Positions 25,701-36,714 are shown, numbered from the stretch's first letter. The stretch is 64,000 nucleotides of DNA from Mangifera indica (GCF_011075055.1 NC_058156.1:682001-746000); one strand, 5' to 3'. Made by a program: numbers and translations. Notes: generated by a model from the letters alone, not told the origin.

Positions 25701-28669
25701 ATAAGACACTCAAATTGCTTCTCCACAGTCCACAAAACAAAAACTGACAACCAACTTTCTCATTACTTTTTATCTAAGGGAAATAAAATAATTATTTAAA
25801 GGTATATTCGAACTGTACTGGTTTGATTCAAAGGAATCAAAATACTATTGCTGTTTGGTTCAAATCAAGCTGGGTACAACCCTATTATTTTGATCTGTCA
25901 ATCCCTTATTACACAAAATATTACTCATAAATAAATTTAGAGAGAAATAGGATCGGCAGCTTCAGCCAGTTTTACCCTTACAATAAACGTTTTTATGCGG
26001 ATGTTATAGAAATGCACCAAAAAGAGAATCCGGAATATGAGTGCTTTACGAAAAGCTGAAAAGACGTGCTTTATGAAAATCTAATCCGACAAATTCACCG
26101 AAAAGTGATGTTCCACTTTCACATTTTTAGTGTTATAGCCGTGGATGCTCCAATGTCTCACACAGTCACTCTAATTCAAGTCTAGTTTCTTTTTTGATTT
26201 AACCTTTATGTCTCTATTATTGCTTCCATTGACAATGGTGGGTCGCCATCATTATCAAAGTTTGTGGTTTCTTATAAGCCTGCAAAATTTGACTTAATTA
26301 AATTTGATTGCATGAAGAGACTGTTTAAAGTTATATTATACTGTATGCGTATATCTTCTGATACCTTACATTTCCTTTACTTGATTAATACCTGCAGACG
26401 ATTGCTGCAGCAATTGTAGTTGGCGTCATTCTCCATGCTGGTAACCACCTCGCATGCGATTTTCCCAGGCTTATAGATTCTTCTGAAGTCAAATACGATG
26501 ACTTTCTGGTCCATGACTTTGGGAAACTTAAACCCACATACTGGGACCTGATTAAAGGGCCTGAGGGTGTGACTGGAATCCTGATGGTGCTATGCATGTT
26601 GATTGCATTTACTCTAGCCACTCGATCGTCCAGGCGGAACCTAATTAAACTACCCAAGCCCTTTGACAGGCTCACAGGTTTCAATGCCTTCTGGTATTCA
26701 CACCATCTGTTTGTTATTGTATACATCTTGCTCGTCATTCACGGCGTTTTCCTCTACATGGTTCATAGATGGTACAAAAAGACGGTATACAGCTGAAATC
26801 TATTCGAACTGAATTTGAATATCTCCATAACTTTAACGTTGTAATTTCTGACATTTGAATTTCTGTATCCAGACCTGGATGTATCTTGCTGTTCCAGTTC
26901 TTTTATATGCTGGAGAAAGAACTCTGAGATACTTCCGTTCTGGCTTCTCCACCGTCCGGCTTCTGAAGGTTAGCATTCGATATTAATTGAATATGCCTTC
27001 TAATCATTGAATATTTAAGCTTATAATGTGCTTATGTGCATCCAACTATGAAGTGTCTTTTGGATGCTTTATTTTTAATTCTTCTTCTAATTGAAAAATG
27101 CTAGGTTGCCATATACACCGGGAATGTTCTCACATTGCAAATGTCTAAGCCTCCACAGTTCCGGTACAAGAGTGGACAATACATGTTTGTTCAGTGCCCT
27201 GCTGTGTCTCCTTTTGAATGGTAAGTCACCTCTAAATTTCTTGAGTGGTGATAAATAGGGAAGTTCATAAAATGGCTTCACTCTGCTAGCCAATTTTTGG
27301 TACTAACTTCTTAAATATGAATGTCAGGCATCCATTTTCAATCACCTCTGCTCCCGGAGACAACTACCTCAGTATTCACATCCGGCAGTTGGGAGACTGG
27401 ACTCAAGAGCTTAAAAGGGTATTCTCTGAGGCATGTGAGCCTCCTGTAGCCGGGAAAAGTGGGCTTCTGAGGGCTGATGAATCAACAAAGAAAAGGTATA
27501 CGGTAAACATGTCTTTAGTTACAAGAAACAATATTTCTTCCCTTTCAAGGTACCATCAAATTATTTATCTGTTTATTAAGCATCATTTCATCTGGTAACA
27601 GTTTGCCAAAGCTCTTAATAGACGGGCCATATGGCGCCCCGGCACAAGACTACCAGAATTATGATGTCCTCTTACTTGTCGGTCTTGGGATTGGAGCAAC
27701 ACCATTCATCAGCATTCTAAAAGATTTGCTTAACAACATTGTCAAACAGGAGGAGCAAACAGTAAGTAGTAGTAGTGCTTCTAAGCTGAAATTTCCTGAT
27801 GGTTCAGAGTATATTATGTTTTTAAATGGCAACATATCTCATTTTCTGATTGGTTTTCTTTAGGATTCGGCCACAGATCTCAGTAGGACATCTGACATGA
27901 GTGTTGGCAGCAATGACTCTTCGCACAACAGGATTTCTCCAAAACGGAAGAAGCCTCTGAGGACCACAAATGCATACTTCTACTGGGTAACTAGGGAGCA
28001 AGGTTCATTTGATTGGTTCAAAGGAGTCATGAATGAGATTGCAGAGCTTGATCAGAGGGTACTAAAATATGCTTTCTAAGAACTCACCTTTTCTGTTCAA
28101 TACTAGTTTAAGCCGGGGTTGATTCTAAATTGGTTGTTGCGGACTTCAGGGTGTAATTGAGATGCACAACTACTTGACCAGCGTGTACGAGGAAGGTGAT
28201 GCTCGATCAGCTCTCATCACCATGGTTCAAGCTCTTAACCATGCCAAGAATGGAGTTGACATTGTTTCTGGAACCAGAGTAAGCAAATCCTTTTTTTGTA
28301 TTTTTTTTTATGTTCAATTCTATGAAAATCGACCACCCTAGTTCAAGCTAATTAATGTACAAATTCTTACAGTTACTCTCTTTCTGATATTAGGTGAGAA
28401 CCCATTTTGCGAGGCCTAATTGGAATAAGGTTCTTTCTAAAGTAAGATCCAAGCATTGTAATGCCAGGATCGGTAAGTGCATCTTCATCAGCTTTGAATA
28501 AGCAATAAGCTCCGTCTCTGTTCCAATCTCAAACTCATATTTTTTCTTTTCTGGAGCAGGAGTTTTCTACTGTGGGGCGCCAGTCTTGGCTAAGGAACTC
28601 AGTAAACTTTGCTATGATTTCAATCAAAAGGGTTCAACCAAGTTCGAATTCCACAAGGAGCACTTCTAA
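22755..28669 (+). CDS. RBOHF: respiratory burst oxidase (NADPH oxidase), RBOHF type
   Basis: A plasma-membrane flavocytochrome that takes electrons from cytosolic NADPH through FAD and two hemes to make superoxide outside the cell, acting in ABA, stress and development signalling (family knowledge). I place 14 exons: 22755-23409, 23505-23664, 23756-23804, 24540-24653, 25131-25553, 26398-26784, 26873-26968, 27105-27220, 27328-27495, 27602-27761, 27864-28058, 28150-28278, 28394-28472, 28560-28669. All have GT-AG borders and they sum to 2841 nt, or 946 aa, close to Arabidopsis RBOHF. Visible features are an N-terminal [15 protein letters not shown] block, an EF-hand near residue 273 ([12 protein letters not shown]), a weaker second one near 316, heme histidines in NFHK, ILHAGNH, YSHH and VIHG, the FAD motif [11 protein letters not shown], the NADPH motif GLGIGATPF and the usual end FHKEHF. 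No lesions are seen. Introns 3 and 5 carry dispersed repeat. RBOHF rather than RBOHD fits the N-terminus and the [16 protein letters not shown] region. Confidence 0.97.
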
Positions 28670-30433
28670 ACAAATCCTTTCAAACCCATTTCTTACACCT
28701 TCCTCAATTTACCTCTCCAAAAAATGTAACCAAAAAAAAACCCAAATAAGAAATTTTTGAATAAGTTAAACTGGAAAGTGAGAAAAGAAAACTGTACAGA
28801 TTACTAGTAGTTATTGTGATAACACCAAACAGAACCTGAAGAAACCATTCTGGTTGTTGTAGTGGCTTGGAGATTCAAAGCTTGTGCAAATGTTTCAATC
28901 CAGTGCATGGTTGCAAGGAAAGGCATTTATGGAGGATGGGAAGTTGAAGACAATCTGCGCATCCATCTAGACTTCAAAGCCGATGAAGTTGGACTCATAA
29001 ATGAAATATTACCTTAACGATAGATTTCTTAAAAGATTACTTATATTTGATAAAATTTAATAAAAATTGATAAGTATAAATAATTACTATGTTTGGTTAG
29101 AGAGAATAAAAGAATATTTAATATATTATTTTATTAAATTCCCTTGGATATAATTATTCTAAAAATATTTTTTTATATTATTTGTTATATTAATTGAAAA
29201 TGAGATTATTTTTATCTATAAAAATAAATAAATATAATTATAATTATAATAAAATCAAGATTATCTTTATATAATAGTAATAAGACTACTTCTTATATTA
29301 CCGTACACATTATCTCTGGTAATAGAATATTATCATAATTTTTTATTACTTATAAATCAAATAAAGTAATATAAATAATAAAAAATATAATATCAAAATA
29401 ATCTTTGTCTACCTTAATTGAACACCTCCTTATTATATTAGATATTAATTCCTCTAATGTTAATATAGTATTTAGAGTTTTACTGGGGATGGAGGAGCTT
29501 TATCAGTTACCAGTTATGGGAATATTTTGTTCAAGCTCATTTGTTGAGGTCAATCACAAACTGAGTTTGAGTTTGAGTTTGATAAGCTAAAACTATGGTT
29601 TCAGAAACCAAATCAGACAAGCCAATCCGATTGGTTGAACCGTCACCACTAGCAAAAATAGTTTTTGTTGGCTTAAAAATTATTTTTTGAGTTAGACCAG
29701 GCTTGACCAGGTTGACCCACTCAACATAAAAACAGTCATTTTTTCATAAATTTATTATTGAAACTTCGACTCAAAACTTCATTTATCAACTCTGAATATT
29801 ATAAAAATAATTATTCAAAATTAATTCAAATCATATATTTAATAAAAAATTATATAAAATTATTTTGAATATTATTTTTAAACAATTAACTGATCCAATC
29901 ATTAGCCAAACAACCCGACAGTTGATTGAACTAGACCGTCTCCTCCAACAAGTTGACATTCAATTTAGTTATGAAAATATTGGCTAAAATTATTTCAACT
30001 TTAATTTGATTCGTTTGAATCGAACGATAAACTAAATCTAAATTGACTTTGATTTAAATTCGCTTTTACCTCCAAGTCATCTGGTGAGATTCAAAATTAA
30101 ATTATGTGCAAAGAATGTTAAAAAATAAATGAATTTAGTTATGAATTTTAGCTACAATTATTCTTTTTTACCTACAAAAAAATTCTTACAGAAGTCAGAA
30201 CTAAAAAGGGCAAAAGATCCCTTCACACAAATCGGCTGTGGCTGACTCACACCGAGACTGACTCACCCACTCCCCCACTCACCCACTCACCACTTACAGT
30301 AACGATTCAACACAGTTCCTTGTCTCTTCCTGATTTCCCCCCATCTCTTTACACCCTTTACAATAGAAGTTAAAAAATTCCTGAGACCTTCCAGGCTCTT
30401 CACAACGCAACCTGGAATGCAAATTTCAACAAC
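28670..30433. other. RBOHF 3' flank and intergenic repeat
   Basis: Below the stop is a likely 3' untranslated region. An AT-rich Tourist-like copy follows (28995-29410), then a dispersed-repeat stretch (about 29550-30080) with no coding potential. The last 200 bp before the next gene is pyrimidine-rich and has no clear TATA box. Confidence 0.55.
28995..29410. repeat. degenerate Tourist-like MITE copy
   Basis: It aligns by eye with the well-preserved element at 45255-45730. Shared text includes attactatgtttggt and atataattattct. The terminal repeats are not recognisable, so the ends are approximate. Confidence 0.55.
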
Positions 30434-31048
30434 ATGAAACAAGAAAATTATCAAATGGTGCCATGGGCACCTCCCAAAAGAGATGAAGAGCTGTATGCAC
30501 CAGGCAAACCCTTCCGCAAACAAAAGAGCAGCAAGTGTCTTGTATATTTTCTAGTTCTAATTGTCTCACTGGGTGCCATCGCTTTAATTTTTGCATCAAT
30601 TTTCTTGCGCACCAAGACTCCCAAAGTTGAAATAAAATCAGTGGTGGTCAGTAATCTCAGCCATGGAATTGCAAACTCATCGTCATCTTCTTGGTTTAAT
30701 GCAACGCTTGTGGCTGAGTTAACCCTGGAGAATAAAAACTTCGGTTCTTTCGAATTCCAGAACGGTTCTGGAAACTTTTTTCATTGCAGCGTTACGGTTG
30801 GTGACATGAAGATCGGTAAGGGGAGAGTGAAAGCTCGGAAAAGGAAGATGATGAAGCTTAGGGTTGAACTGAGATCAAATTTGACAAGTGATATAAATTC
30901 TGGGCTGTTGAAGCTAAGTTGCCATGCGAAATTGCAGGGCAGAGTGAAGTTGTTTGATTTTGTGGAGAAGAAGGAGAGCCCAGAGATGAACTGTTGTATG
31001 TCTTTAAATTTGACAAGTCATGCTGCACAGGATTTGGTCTGCAACTAA
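30434..31048 (+). CDS. LEA_2 / NDR1-HIN1-like membrane protein (copy 1)
   Basis: A single-exon gene of 204 aa. A basic cytosolic N-terminus (about residues 1-32, with PFRKQKSSK) is followed by one membrane segment (about 34-58, CLVYFLVLIVSLGAIALIF) and then a LEA_2 domain (about 70-190) with several possible N-glycosylation sites (NATL, NLTS). This is the layout of NHL proteins, which are single-pass membrane proteins linked to defence and stress; the molecular activity is not known. It lies 1.8 kb below RBOHF. Arabidopsis also has a LEA_2 gene next to RBOHF (At1g64065, from memory). The start is the first Met, and the preceding Met-free CT-rich leader supports it. The copy at 32221 is a diverged neighbour. 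Confidence 0.9.
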   Translation: MKQENYQMVPWAPPKRDEELYAPGKPFRKQKSSKCLVYFLVLIVSLGAIALIFASIFLRTKTPKVEIKSVVVSNLSHGIANSSSSSWFNATLVAELTLENKNFGSFEFQNGSGNFFHCSVTVGDMKIGKGRVKARKRKMMKLRVELRSNLTSDINSGLLKLSCHAKLQGRVKLFDFVEKKESPEMNCCMSLNLTSHAAQDLVCN

Positions 31049-32155
31049 TTTTCCTTTTTCGAGTTCTTATTCAATTTCGATTTTAGAGTTGATTTTTTTT
31101 ATATGTTTGTATAGATATCGATCTGATTTGATTAATTCTAGTGTTGTTGTTGCATAATAATTTCTTCTTCTGGTATTTTTTGATGGATAGATATTAATGG
31201 GGCTAGTTCTCCATTAAGAAATCCGTCAACTTCCTTACACAGGTTACCGTCACCAGTGAGATATAGAATTGGAGATGGATTCGCTCCAAACAGGGTCGCT
31301 CAAATCCACTTTTTGGCTTAAATGAGTTCATCTTAAACTAAAACTTTAGTTCGATATCATTGATTAAGATTAGTTTATTTGTCCATCTAATCACGCCATT
31401 CACCTATTTGATGGCATTGTTTACCTCATTTGCATCAATTTGATAACATTATACATCAATTCGAATTTGAGCTTAAGCTTGACGTTATAGATGTAATTTG
31501 AGTTCGAGTCAACTCTATACTCAACTAGGCTGAAATTGAATCCACACAGCCCGAGGTCGAATCAAAACCACAAAGGTGTCTCCGCATGTTATGGTTCTGG
31601 GTTACTACCTAGACTAACATCCATGGTTGACCCAAGCTCGAGTTAACCCCTCTTGAGGCTTGATTTGCTTTGAATCCACCTTTACAAGTAGTCTATTCTC
31701 TTATTTCGAATTAGAAAGCACAAAAAAAAGCCTATAAAAAATGGAACTTGTAAAATTGGATGAAATTATATAATCCAAAACCATGGGAGAAGCCCGTATG
31801 ATAAAATAAGGCCACATGATACCAGACATGTAAAATTCAATACTCACTTTAATTCTTCCAAGAATCCATAACCAGTCACGCCATTGATATGACCTTAAAA
31901 TATAAACATATGTTAAAACCAAATCAATAAAATAATCAGCTTTCCAGTCATGCCATCTTCCAAGATCTTGACTTACTTCAGCCTACTCTTCAGGAGTTGT
32001 CTCAGTAGAGTGTAGAATCCATAAACATCCTTCAAATATTCAGAGAGAAGCTTCTTTATTATTATCGAAATGTAAAGCTATCTGATTTTAAGCAAGTACA
32101 TGTTAAAGCTGCCAAATCAATACTGAAGCCATGTAACTCGTGCTAAGGCCTTGGA
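31049..32155. other. intergenic between the two LEA_2 genes
   Basis: A short 3' flank is followed by a copy of the dispersed aggggtggatt-type repeat (31255-31570) and unassigned AT-rich DNA. The open frame at 31701-31922 on the minus strand has no family resemblance. Confidence 0.55.
31255..31570. repeat. dispersed repeat of about 300 bp, aggggtggatt family
   Basis: It shares ordered landmarks with 53763-54035 and 61565-61860: a gatggattc/ggtggatt start, a central actgtttac or attgtttac block, gcatcaatt, and an aagctcaagct-like tail. There is no open frame and no clear terminal inverted repeat. The family class is unknown. Confidence 0.55.
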
Positions 32156-32173
32156 ATATATATATATATATAT
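32156..32173 (+). promoter_or_regulatory. TA run, possible TATA region of LEA_2 copy 2
   Basis: An uninterrupted TA run ends 47 bp upstream of the start codon at 32221. It could serve as a TATA element with a very short leader, or it may just be a microsatellite. Confidence 0.35.
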
Positions 32174-32220
32174 CAAAGAGCTTGGACAATAATTTGATAT
32201 AGCTCAGAGATCCACCTTCA

Positions 32221-32877
32221 ATGGCCGGCCTCAAAGGTGACGAAATGGCTGTCAGGAGTGACTCAACCAGACCTTTGTCGCCTGGCCAAGTCCGCAGTGA
32301 TAAAAAACAAGAAGAGATGGGCAGGCCTCAAAGAAACCTTCGGCTTTATGGATGTGTCTTCCTTCTTTTAACAATCACAGCCGTGATAATCACACTCATT
32401 TTCACAGTTTTTCAGATCAAGGATCCGGACATCAAGGTGAATTCGGTTACAGTTAAACAACTGGTATTTGCTAATAATGGCGGTGTTCCAGGCGGTCGGA
32501 ACATCACACTTGTGGCTGATGTTTCGTTGAAAAATCGTAACGTGGCTTCCTTCAAATTCGGTAACACCACCAGCACTATTTCCTACGGCGGCGTAGTGGT
32601 GGGTGAAGGGTGGATTCCTGCAGCAGTTTCCAAGTCAAAACGAACCCTTCGAATGAACGTTTCCATGGATGTAATTCCTGAGAAATTAATGGCTGTTCCG
32701 GGTTTTACGGCTGACGTGATTTCAGGAGCATTGAACATGACGACTTATACTAGAGTTCAGGGGAAGGTGAAGCTCTTGAAGATCATCGAAGCAACAATGG
32801 TGATGAAGTTGAATTGTACGGTCGTGTATAATATTTCGAGCCAGACGGCTGAAAGCCACTGCAAGCAGCACCATTAG
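32221..32877 (+). CDS. LEA_2 / NDR1-HIN1-like membrane protein (copy 2)
   Basis: A single exon of 218 aa. The charged cytosolic N-terminus (about 1-42) is followed by a membrane segment (about 43-66, LYGCVFLLLTITAVIITLIF) and a LEA_2 domain (about 75-205). The domain keeps the family pattern VADVSLKNRNVASFKFGN and the late core SGALNMTTYTRVQGKVKL, which lines up with NSGLLKLSCHAKLQGRVKL of copy 1. Several NXT/S sites face the outside. Copies 1 and 2 are clearly related but strongly diverged, so the duplication is probably old. MULE-2 begins 151 bp after the stop codon, so the 3' untranslated region may run into the element. Confidence 0.92.
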   Translation: MAGLKGDEMAVRSDSTRPLSPGQVRSDKKQEEMGRPQRNLRLYGCVFLLLTITAVIITLIFTVFQIKDPDIKVNSVTVKQLVFANNGGVPGGRNITLVADVSLKNRNVASFKFGNTTSTISYGGVVVGEGWIPAAVSKSKRTLRMNVSMDVIPEKLMAVPGFTADVISGALNMTTYTRVQGKVKLLKIIEATMVMKLNCTVVYNISSQTAESHCKQHH

Positions 32878-33501
32878 CCGCCTGCCTGCGGCATCCTGAC
32901 GAGCAAGATGAAATTGATCGTATGTGAGAATGAGAAATACTGGTTCTTTGTGAAGTGTGATTGTGTACTTCTATTCGTAGATTTGGATTCAACATTCTAT
33001 AAAGCTTCAATTATATGATAAGAAGAAGGGAAATTTTAAAAATTAGGCAAAATTAAAGGGGTCTAAGCGAAATTGCCCAAAAAATTAAGGTTAAAGCAAA
33101 AATACCCAGTTTTGTGAAATGACGAAAATGCCCCCATATATAAACACAGCAATTTTTCACTGTGCAATTCAAAGAAAATTCGAATTTTTAACGCATCCCA
33201 CGGGAATCCCACGGGGAACGTCATTTTCGCCGATTTGCTTGCTTTCCGGCAACCGAAAATGGAAAATAATGTTATCACATCTCCCGTAATCTTGTTTGGA
33301 TCAAGTTATTGCTCATATTATTGAGATTTGATTGAGATTTTTAGGTTTGAAATTTTAGGGTTTACGGTTTGAACAATGCTTAAAATGTTTTGATTCTTGG
33401 TTGTTTTTGTTGAATTAATTGAGGGGTTTTGTGTTATACAACGTGTAGATTCGATTTATGTGAAAATCGGTGGCTAAAACGACCAAAATTTGGCCGGAAA
33501 A

Positions 33502-33550
33502 GACTGCAGAAGAGATCGGCAGTCCGACGTGGGAACAGTGTTTCCCACGT
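33502..33550. other. paired hairpins, copy 1
   Basis: Two adjacent inverted repeats: 33502-33524 (gactgcaga...tcggcagtc, one mismatch in the stem) and 33526-33550 (acgtgggaa / ttcccacgt). Confidence 0.7.
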
Positions 33551-34097
33551 TAAAATCAATAAGCCCACGTTCAGCCTAATTTCGGGGGGGAAACATAGCT
33601 TTTTGAAACAATTGGGGTGACGTGGGCAATTCTTATCCCACGTGGGGTTTTTTTGAAATTTATCACGTCAACGCGAGTTTTGCAAAATTACGAAAATGTC
33701 CATATATATTACACAGAAAAAATTGCTATTTCCCACGTTAATATTACGAAATTACCCTAAAATTTCTCTCAAATTTCACGTACCCACGTTCATCCCACGG
33801 GCGATCCGATTTCCGTCGATTTCCGTCAATTTTCTTGATTTCCGGCACCCACAAATGGCAAAGAAGGTTAGTATATCTCCCTTAATCTTGTTTGGATCAA
33901 ATTATTGCTCATATTATTGAGATTTGATTGAGATTTTTCGGTTTGAAATTTTAGGGTTTACGGTTTGAATAATGCTTAAAATGTTTTGATTCTTGGTTGT
34001 TTTTGTTAAATTGATTGAGGGGTTTTGTGTTAGACAAGGTGTAGATTTGATTTATGTGAAAATCGGAGGCTGAAACGACCAAAATTTGGCCGAAAAT

Positions 34098-34147
34098 GAC
34101 TGCCGAAGAGATCGGCAGTCCGACGTGGGAACAGTGTTTCCCACGTC
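34098..34147. other. paired hairpins, copy 2
   Basis: Two adjacent perfect hairpins: 34098-34120 (gactgccga / tcggcagtc, 9-bp stem, 5-base loop) and 34122-34147 (gacgtgggaa / ttcccacgtc, 10-bp stem, 6-base loop). They sit about 230 bp outside the 119-bp array. Confidence 0.75.
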
Positions 34148-34369
34148 AAAATCGTCCAGTCCACGTGCAGCCAAGATTGGCTGTTTTTGGGGGGAAAAGT
34201 AGCTTTTTTAAAATATTGGGAAGCTGGGGAAATTCCTTAGATTTTCAGTGGACCTTTAGATTTTCAGTTTTCATGAGGGGGTAAATTGAGATTTTTCTTA
34301 TCTAGGGTTTTGATTGTGTACTTTTCGAATTTTATATCCGTTTTTTCTGTTCTAGGGTTTTTCAACTTT

Positions 34370-35660
34370 TAGAATTCGAATTTCAATTCCGTTTTTTCGA
34401 ATTTCATCGTTTTACGCGATATGGACTCGTATTTTTAAGATTTCCGAAGGATTTTTTGATTGTTCCCATTCTAGGATTTTTCAACTTTTAGAATTCGAAT
34501 TTCAATTCCGTTTTTTCGGATTTCATCGTTTTACGAGATATGGACTCGTATTTTTCAGATTTCCGAAGAATTTTTTGATTGTTTCCATTCTAGGGTTTTT
34601 CAACTTTTAGAATTCGAATTTTAATTCCGTTTTTTCGAATTTTATCGTTTTACGAGATATGGACTCGTATTTTTCAGATTTCCGAAGGATTTTTCGATTG
34701 TTTCCATTCTAGGGTTTTTCTATTTTTAGAATTCGAATTTCAATTCCGTTTTTTCGGATTTCATCGTTTTACGAGATATGGACTCGTATTTTTAAGATTT
34801 TCGAAGGATTTTTCGATTGTTCCCATTCTAGGGTTTTTCAACTTTTAGAATTCGAATTTCAATTCCGTTTTTCGGATTTCATCGTTTTACGCGATATGGA
34901 CTCGTATTTTTCAGATTTCCGAAGGATTTTTTTATTGTTTCCATTCTAGGGTTTTTCAACTTTTAGAATTCGAATTTCAATTCCGTTTTTTCGTATTTCA
35001 TCGTTTTACGAGATATGGACTCGTATTTTTAAGATTTCCGAAGGATTTTTCGATTGTTCCCGTTCTAGGATTTTTCAACTTTTAGAATTCGAATTTCAAT
35101 TCCGTTTTTTCGGATTTCATCGTTTTACGAGATATGGACTCGTATTTTTCAGATTTCCGAAGGATTTTTCGATTGTTCCCATTCTAGGGTTTTTCAACTT
35201 TTAGAATTCGAATTTCAATTCCGTTTTTTCGTATTTCATCGTTTCACGAGATATGGACTCGTATTTTTCAGATTTCCGAAGGATTTTTCGATTGTTCCCA
35301 TTCTAGGGTTTTTCAACTTTTAGAATTCGAATTTCAATTCCGTTTTTTCGTATTTCATCGTTTTACGAGATATGGACTCGTATTTTTAAGATTTCCGAAG
35401 GATTTTCGATTGTTCCCGTTCTAGGATTTTTCAACTTTTAGAATTCGAATTTCAATTCCGTTTTTTCGGATTTCATCGTTTTACGAGATATGGACTCGTA
35501 TTTTTAAGATTTCCGAAGGATTTTCGATTGTTCCCGTTCTAGGATTTTTCAACTTTTAGAATTCGAATTTCAATTCCGTTTTTTCGAATTTCATCGTTTT
35601 ACGTGATATAGACTCGTATTTTTCAGATTTCCGAAGGATTTTTTGAATGTTCCCATTCTA
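34370..35660. repeat. 119-bp tandem array, left arm of MULE-2
   Basis: Eleven units carry forms of gatatggactcgtattttt (first near 34413, last near 35604) at a period of 118-119 bp. Each unit repeats ttttagaattcgaatttcaa. The units are much more uniform than those in MULE-1, which points to recent homogenisation. Confidence 0.95.
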
Positions 35661-35752
35661 GGATTTTTCATATTTTTATGTTTTTTCCACGTATACATTT
35701 GTTTACATATTTGTTTTTACTCATGTCTAACGAATTTTTTACATTGTCTCAG

Positions 35753-35983
35753 GATATTTCTCGCAAAAGAAGACGGGTTGACAGCGAGCTGCGAATCCCT
35801 GACGAGACCAGACACTTCCGGGCAGAGGCGATATGTCGTGCACAGCGTGCCGCATTATCTCGGATTACTGCTACATTGACCCCAGATCAGCTACGACTAT
35901 TTGAGAGGACATGTTTCGGGTATCTCCTTCGTTTACCCGAAACCAAATTCTCCATTGACCCCAGATCAGCTACGACTATTTGA
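35753..35983 (+). pseudogene. N-terminal exon of Ulp1-type gene, rearranged end
   Basis: After a splice acceptor (tctcag, ending 35752) the frame reads DISRKRRRVDSELRIPDETR, then ICRAQRAALSRI and LRLFERTCFGYLLRLPETKF. This is the same exon as at 11428-12153 in MULE-1. It then breaks: 38 bp (35874-35911) are repeated exactly at 35953-35990, and the frame stops soon after, at 35983. The DUF1985 part expected next is missing. The exon therefore probably no longer joins to the protease part as a normal gene. Confidence 0.75.
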
Positions 35984-36066
35984 GAGGACAGAGTTTATAT
36001 ATATTTCTGTTATATTCAATTGGTTAACGACAACGATAAGTAACTAAAATGTCTCATTGTTTATAG

Positions 36067-36465
36067 GTTTTCATCCCTATAAACTTCGAGAACGCACATT
36101 GGGTCGCCGGAGTTATAGATTTCCGTGAGTGGTCGATTACGGTGTACGATTCAGATGTTTCATATTCGGGGAATATAGGGACTCTGGAGCAGCGCATGCG
36201 ACCGTACATGACCTTTATTCCCGCGTTATTAGAGGCGACGACTTTTTGGACAGCTTCTAGGAGGACTCCACGACGTGATCCCCTCACTTTACATCGAGCG
36301 TCGGATGTCCCTCAGCAGGGTTTGGGCTCCGGTGACTGTGGCGTCTTTATGTTGCGATTTTTTGAGTGTTTGGCGTTGGCACGGAGCTACGTTTTTCCCC
36401 GAGAGTCGTCTACCTCTATGCGTCGACGATTAGCGACACAGTTATATTTTCATTGTATCGAGTAG
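36067..36465 (+). CDS. Ulp1-like (C48) cysteine protease domain, MULE-borne, partial
   Basis: An open frame of 132 residues follows a splice acceptor (ttatag, ending 36066) and ends in a stop. It has the Ulp1/SENP catalytic layout: His in NAHWVAGVID, Asp in ITVYDSD, the oxyanion Gln in VPQQGLGSGD, and Cys in GSGDCGVFMLRF. Ulp1 proteases remove SUMO from proteins; many plant copies sit in MULEs and their targets are unknown (family knowledge). No stop or frameshift is seen within the domain. The N-terminal part of the gene is disrupted (35753-35983), so whether a protein is made is uncertain. I call it a partial coding remnant with an intact catalytic core. Confidence 0.82.
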   Translation, partial: VFIPINFENAHWVAGVIDFREWSITVYDSDVSYSGNIGTLEQRMRPYMTFIPALLEATTFWTASRRTPRRDPLTLHRASDVPQQGLGSGDCGVFMLRFFECLALARSYVFPRESSTSMRRRLATQLYFHCIE

Positions 36466-36714
36466 CTCACGGATGTATATTTATCGTTATTCCTATGTTT
36501 AGATGTATATATTTATTGTATGTTCATATGTATATGATATACTTTATTTGTGGTTATATATGGATGTGTATCGTATTTGAGTTCATTTTTTAAATAATCT
36601 TGTCATAAAAAAACAATAAAAACGTATAATTACTCAAACATTTACACACTTGAAACAAATTAGAGAAAATATAGTAATAATGAAATAAATTAACACCAAA
36701 TCCAACAATCCTTC

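Larger units (their letters stand above)
33270..34240. repeat. 595-bp direct duplication in MULE-2 left end
   Basis: The block beginning aatcttgtttggatcaa occurs at about 33288 and again at about 33883. In both copies it is followed in the same order by gattgagatttt, ttttgtgtta, ccaaaatttggccg and the paired hairpins. MULE-1 has one such block, at 13560-13960 inverted. Confidence 0.8.
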
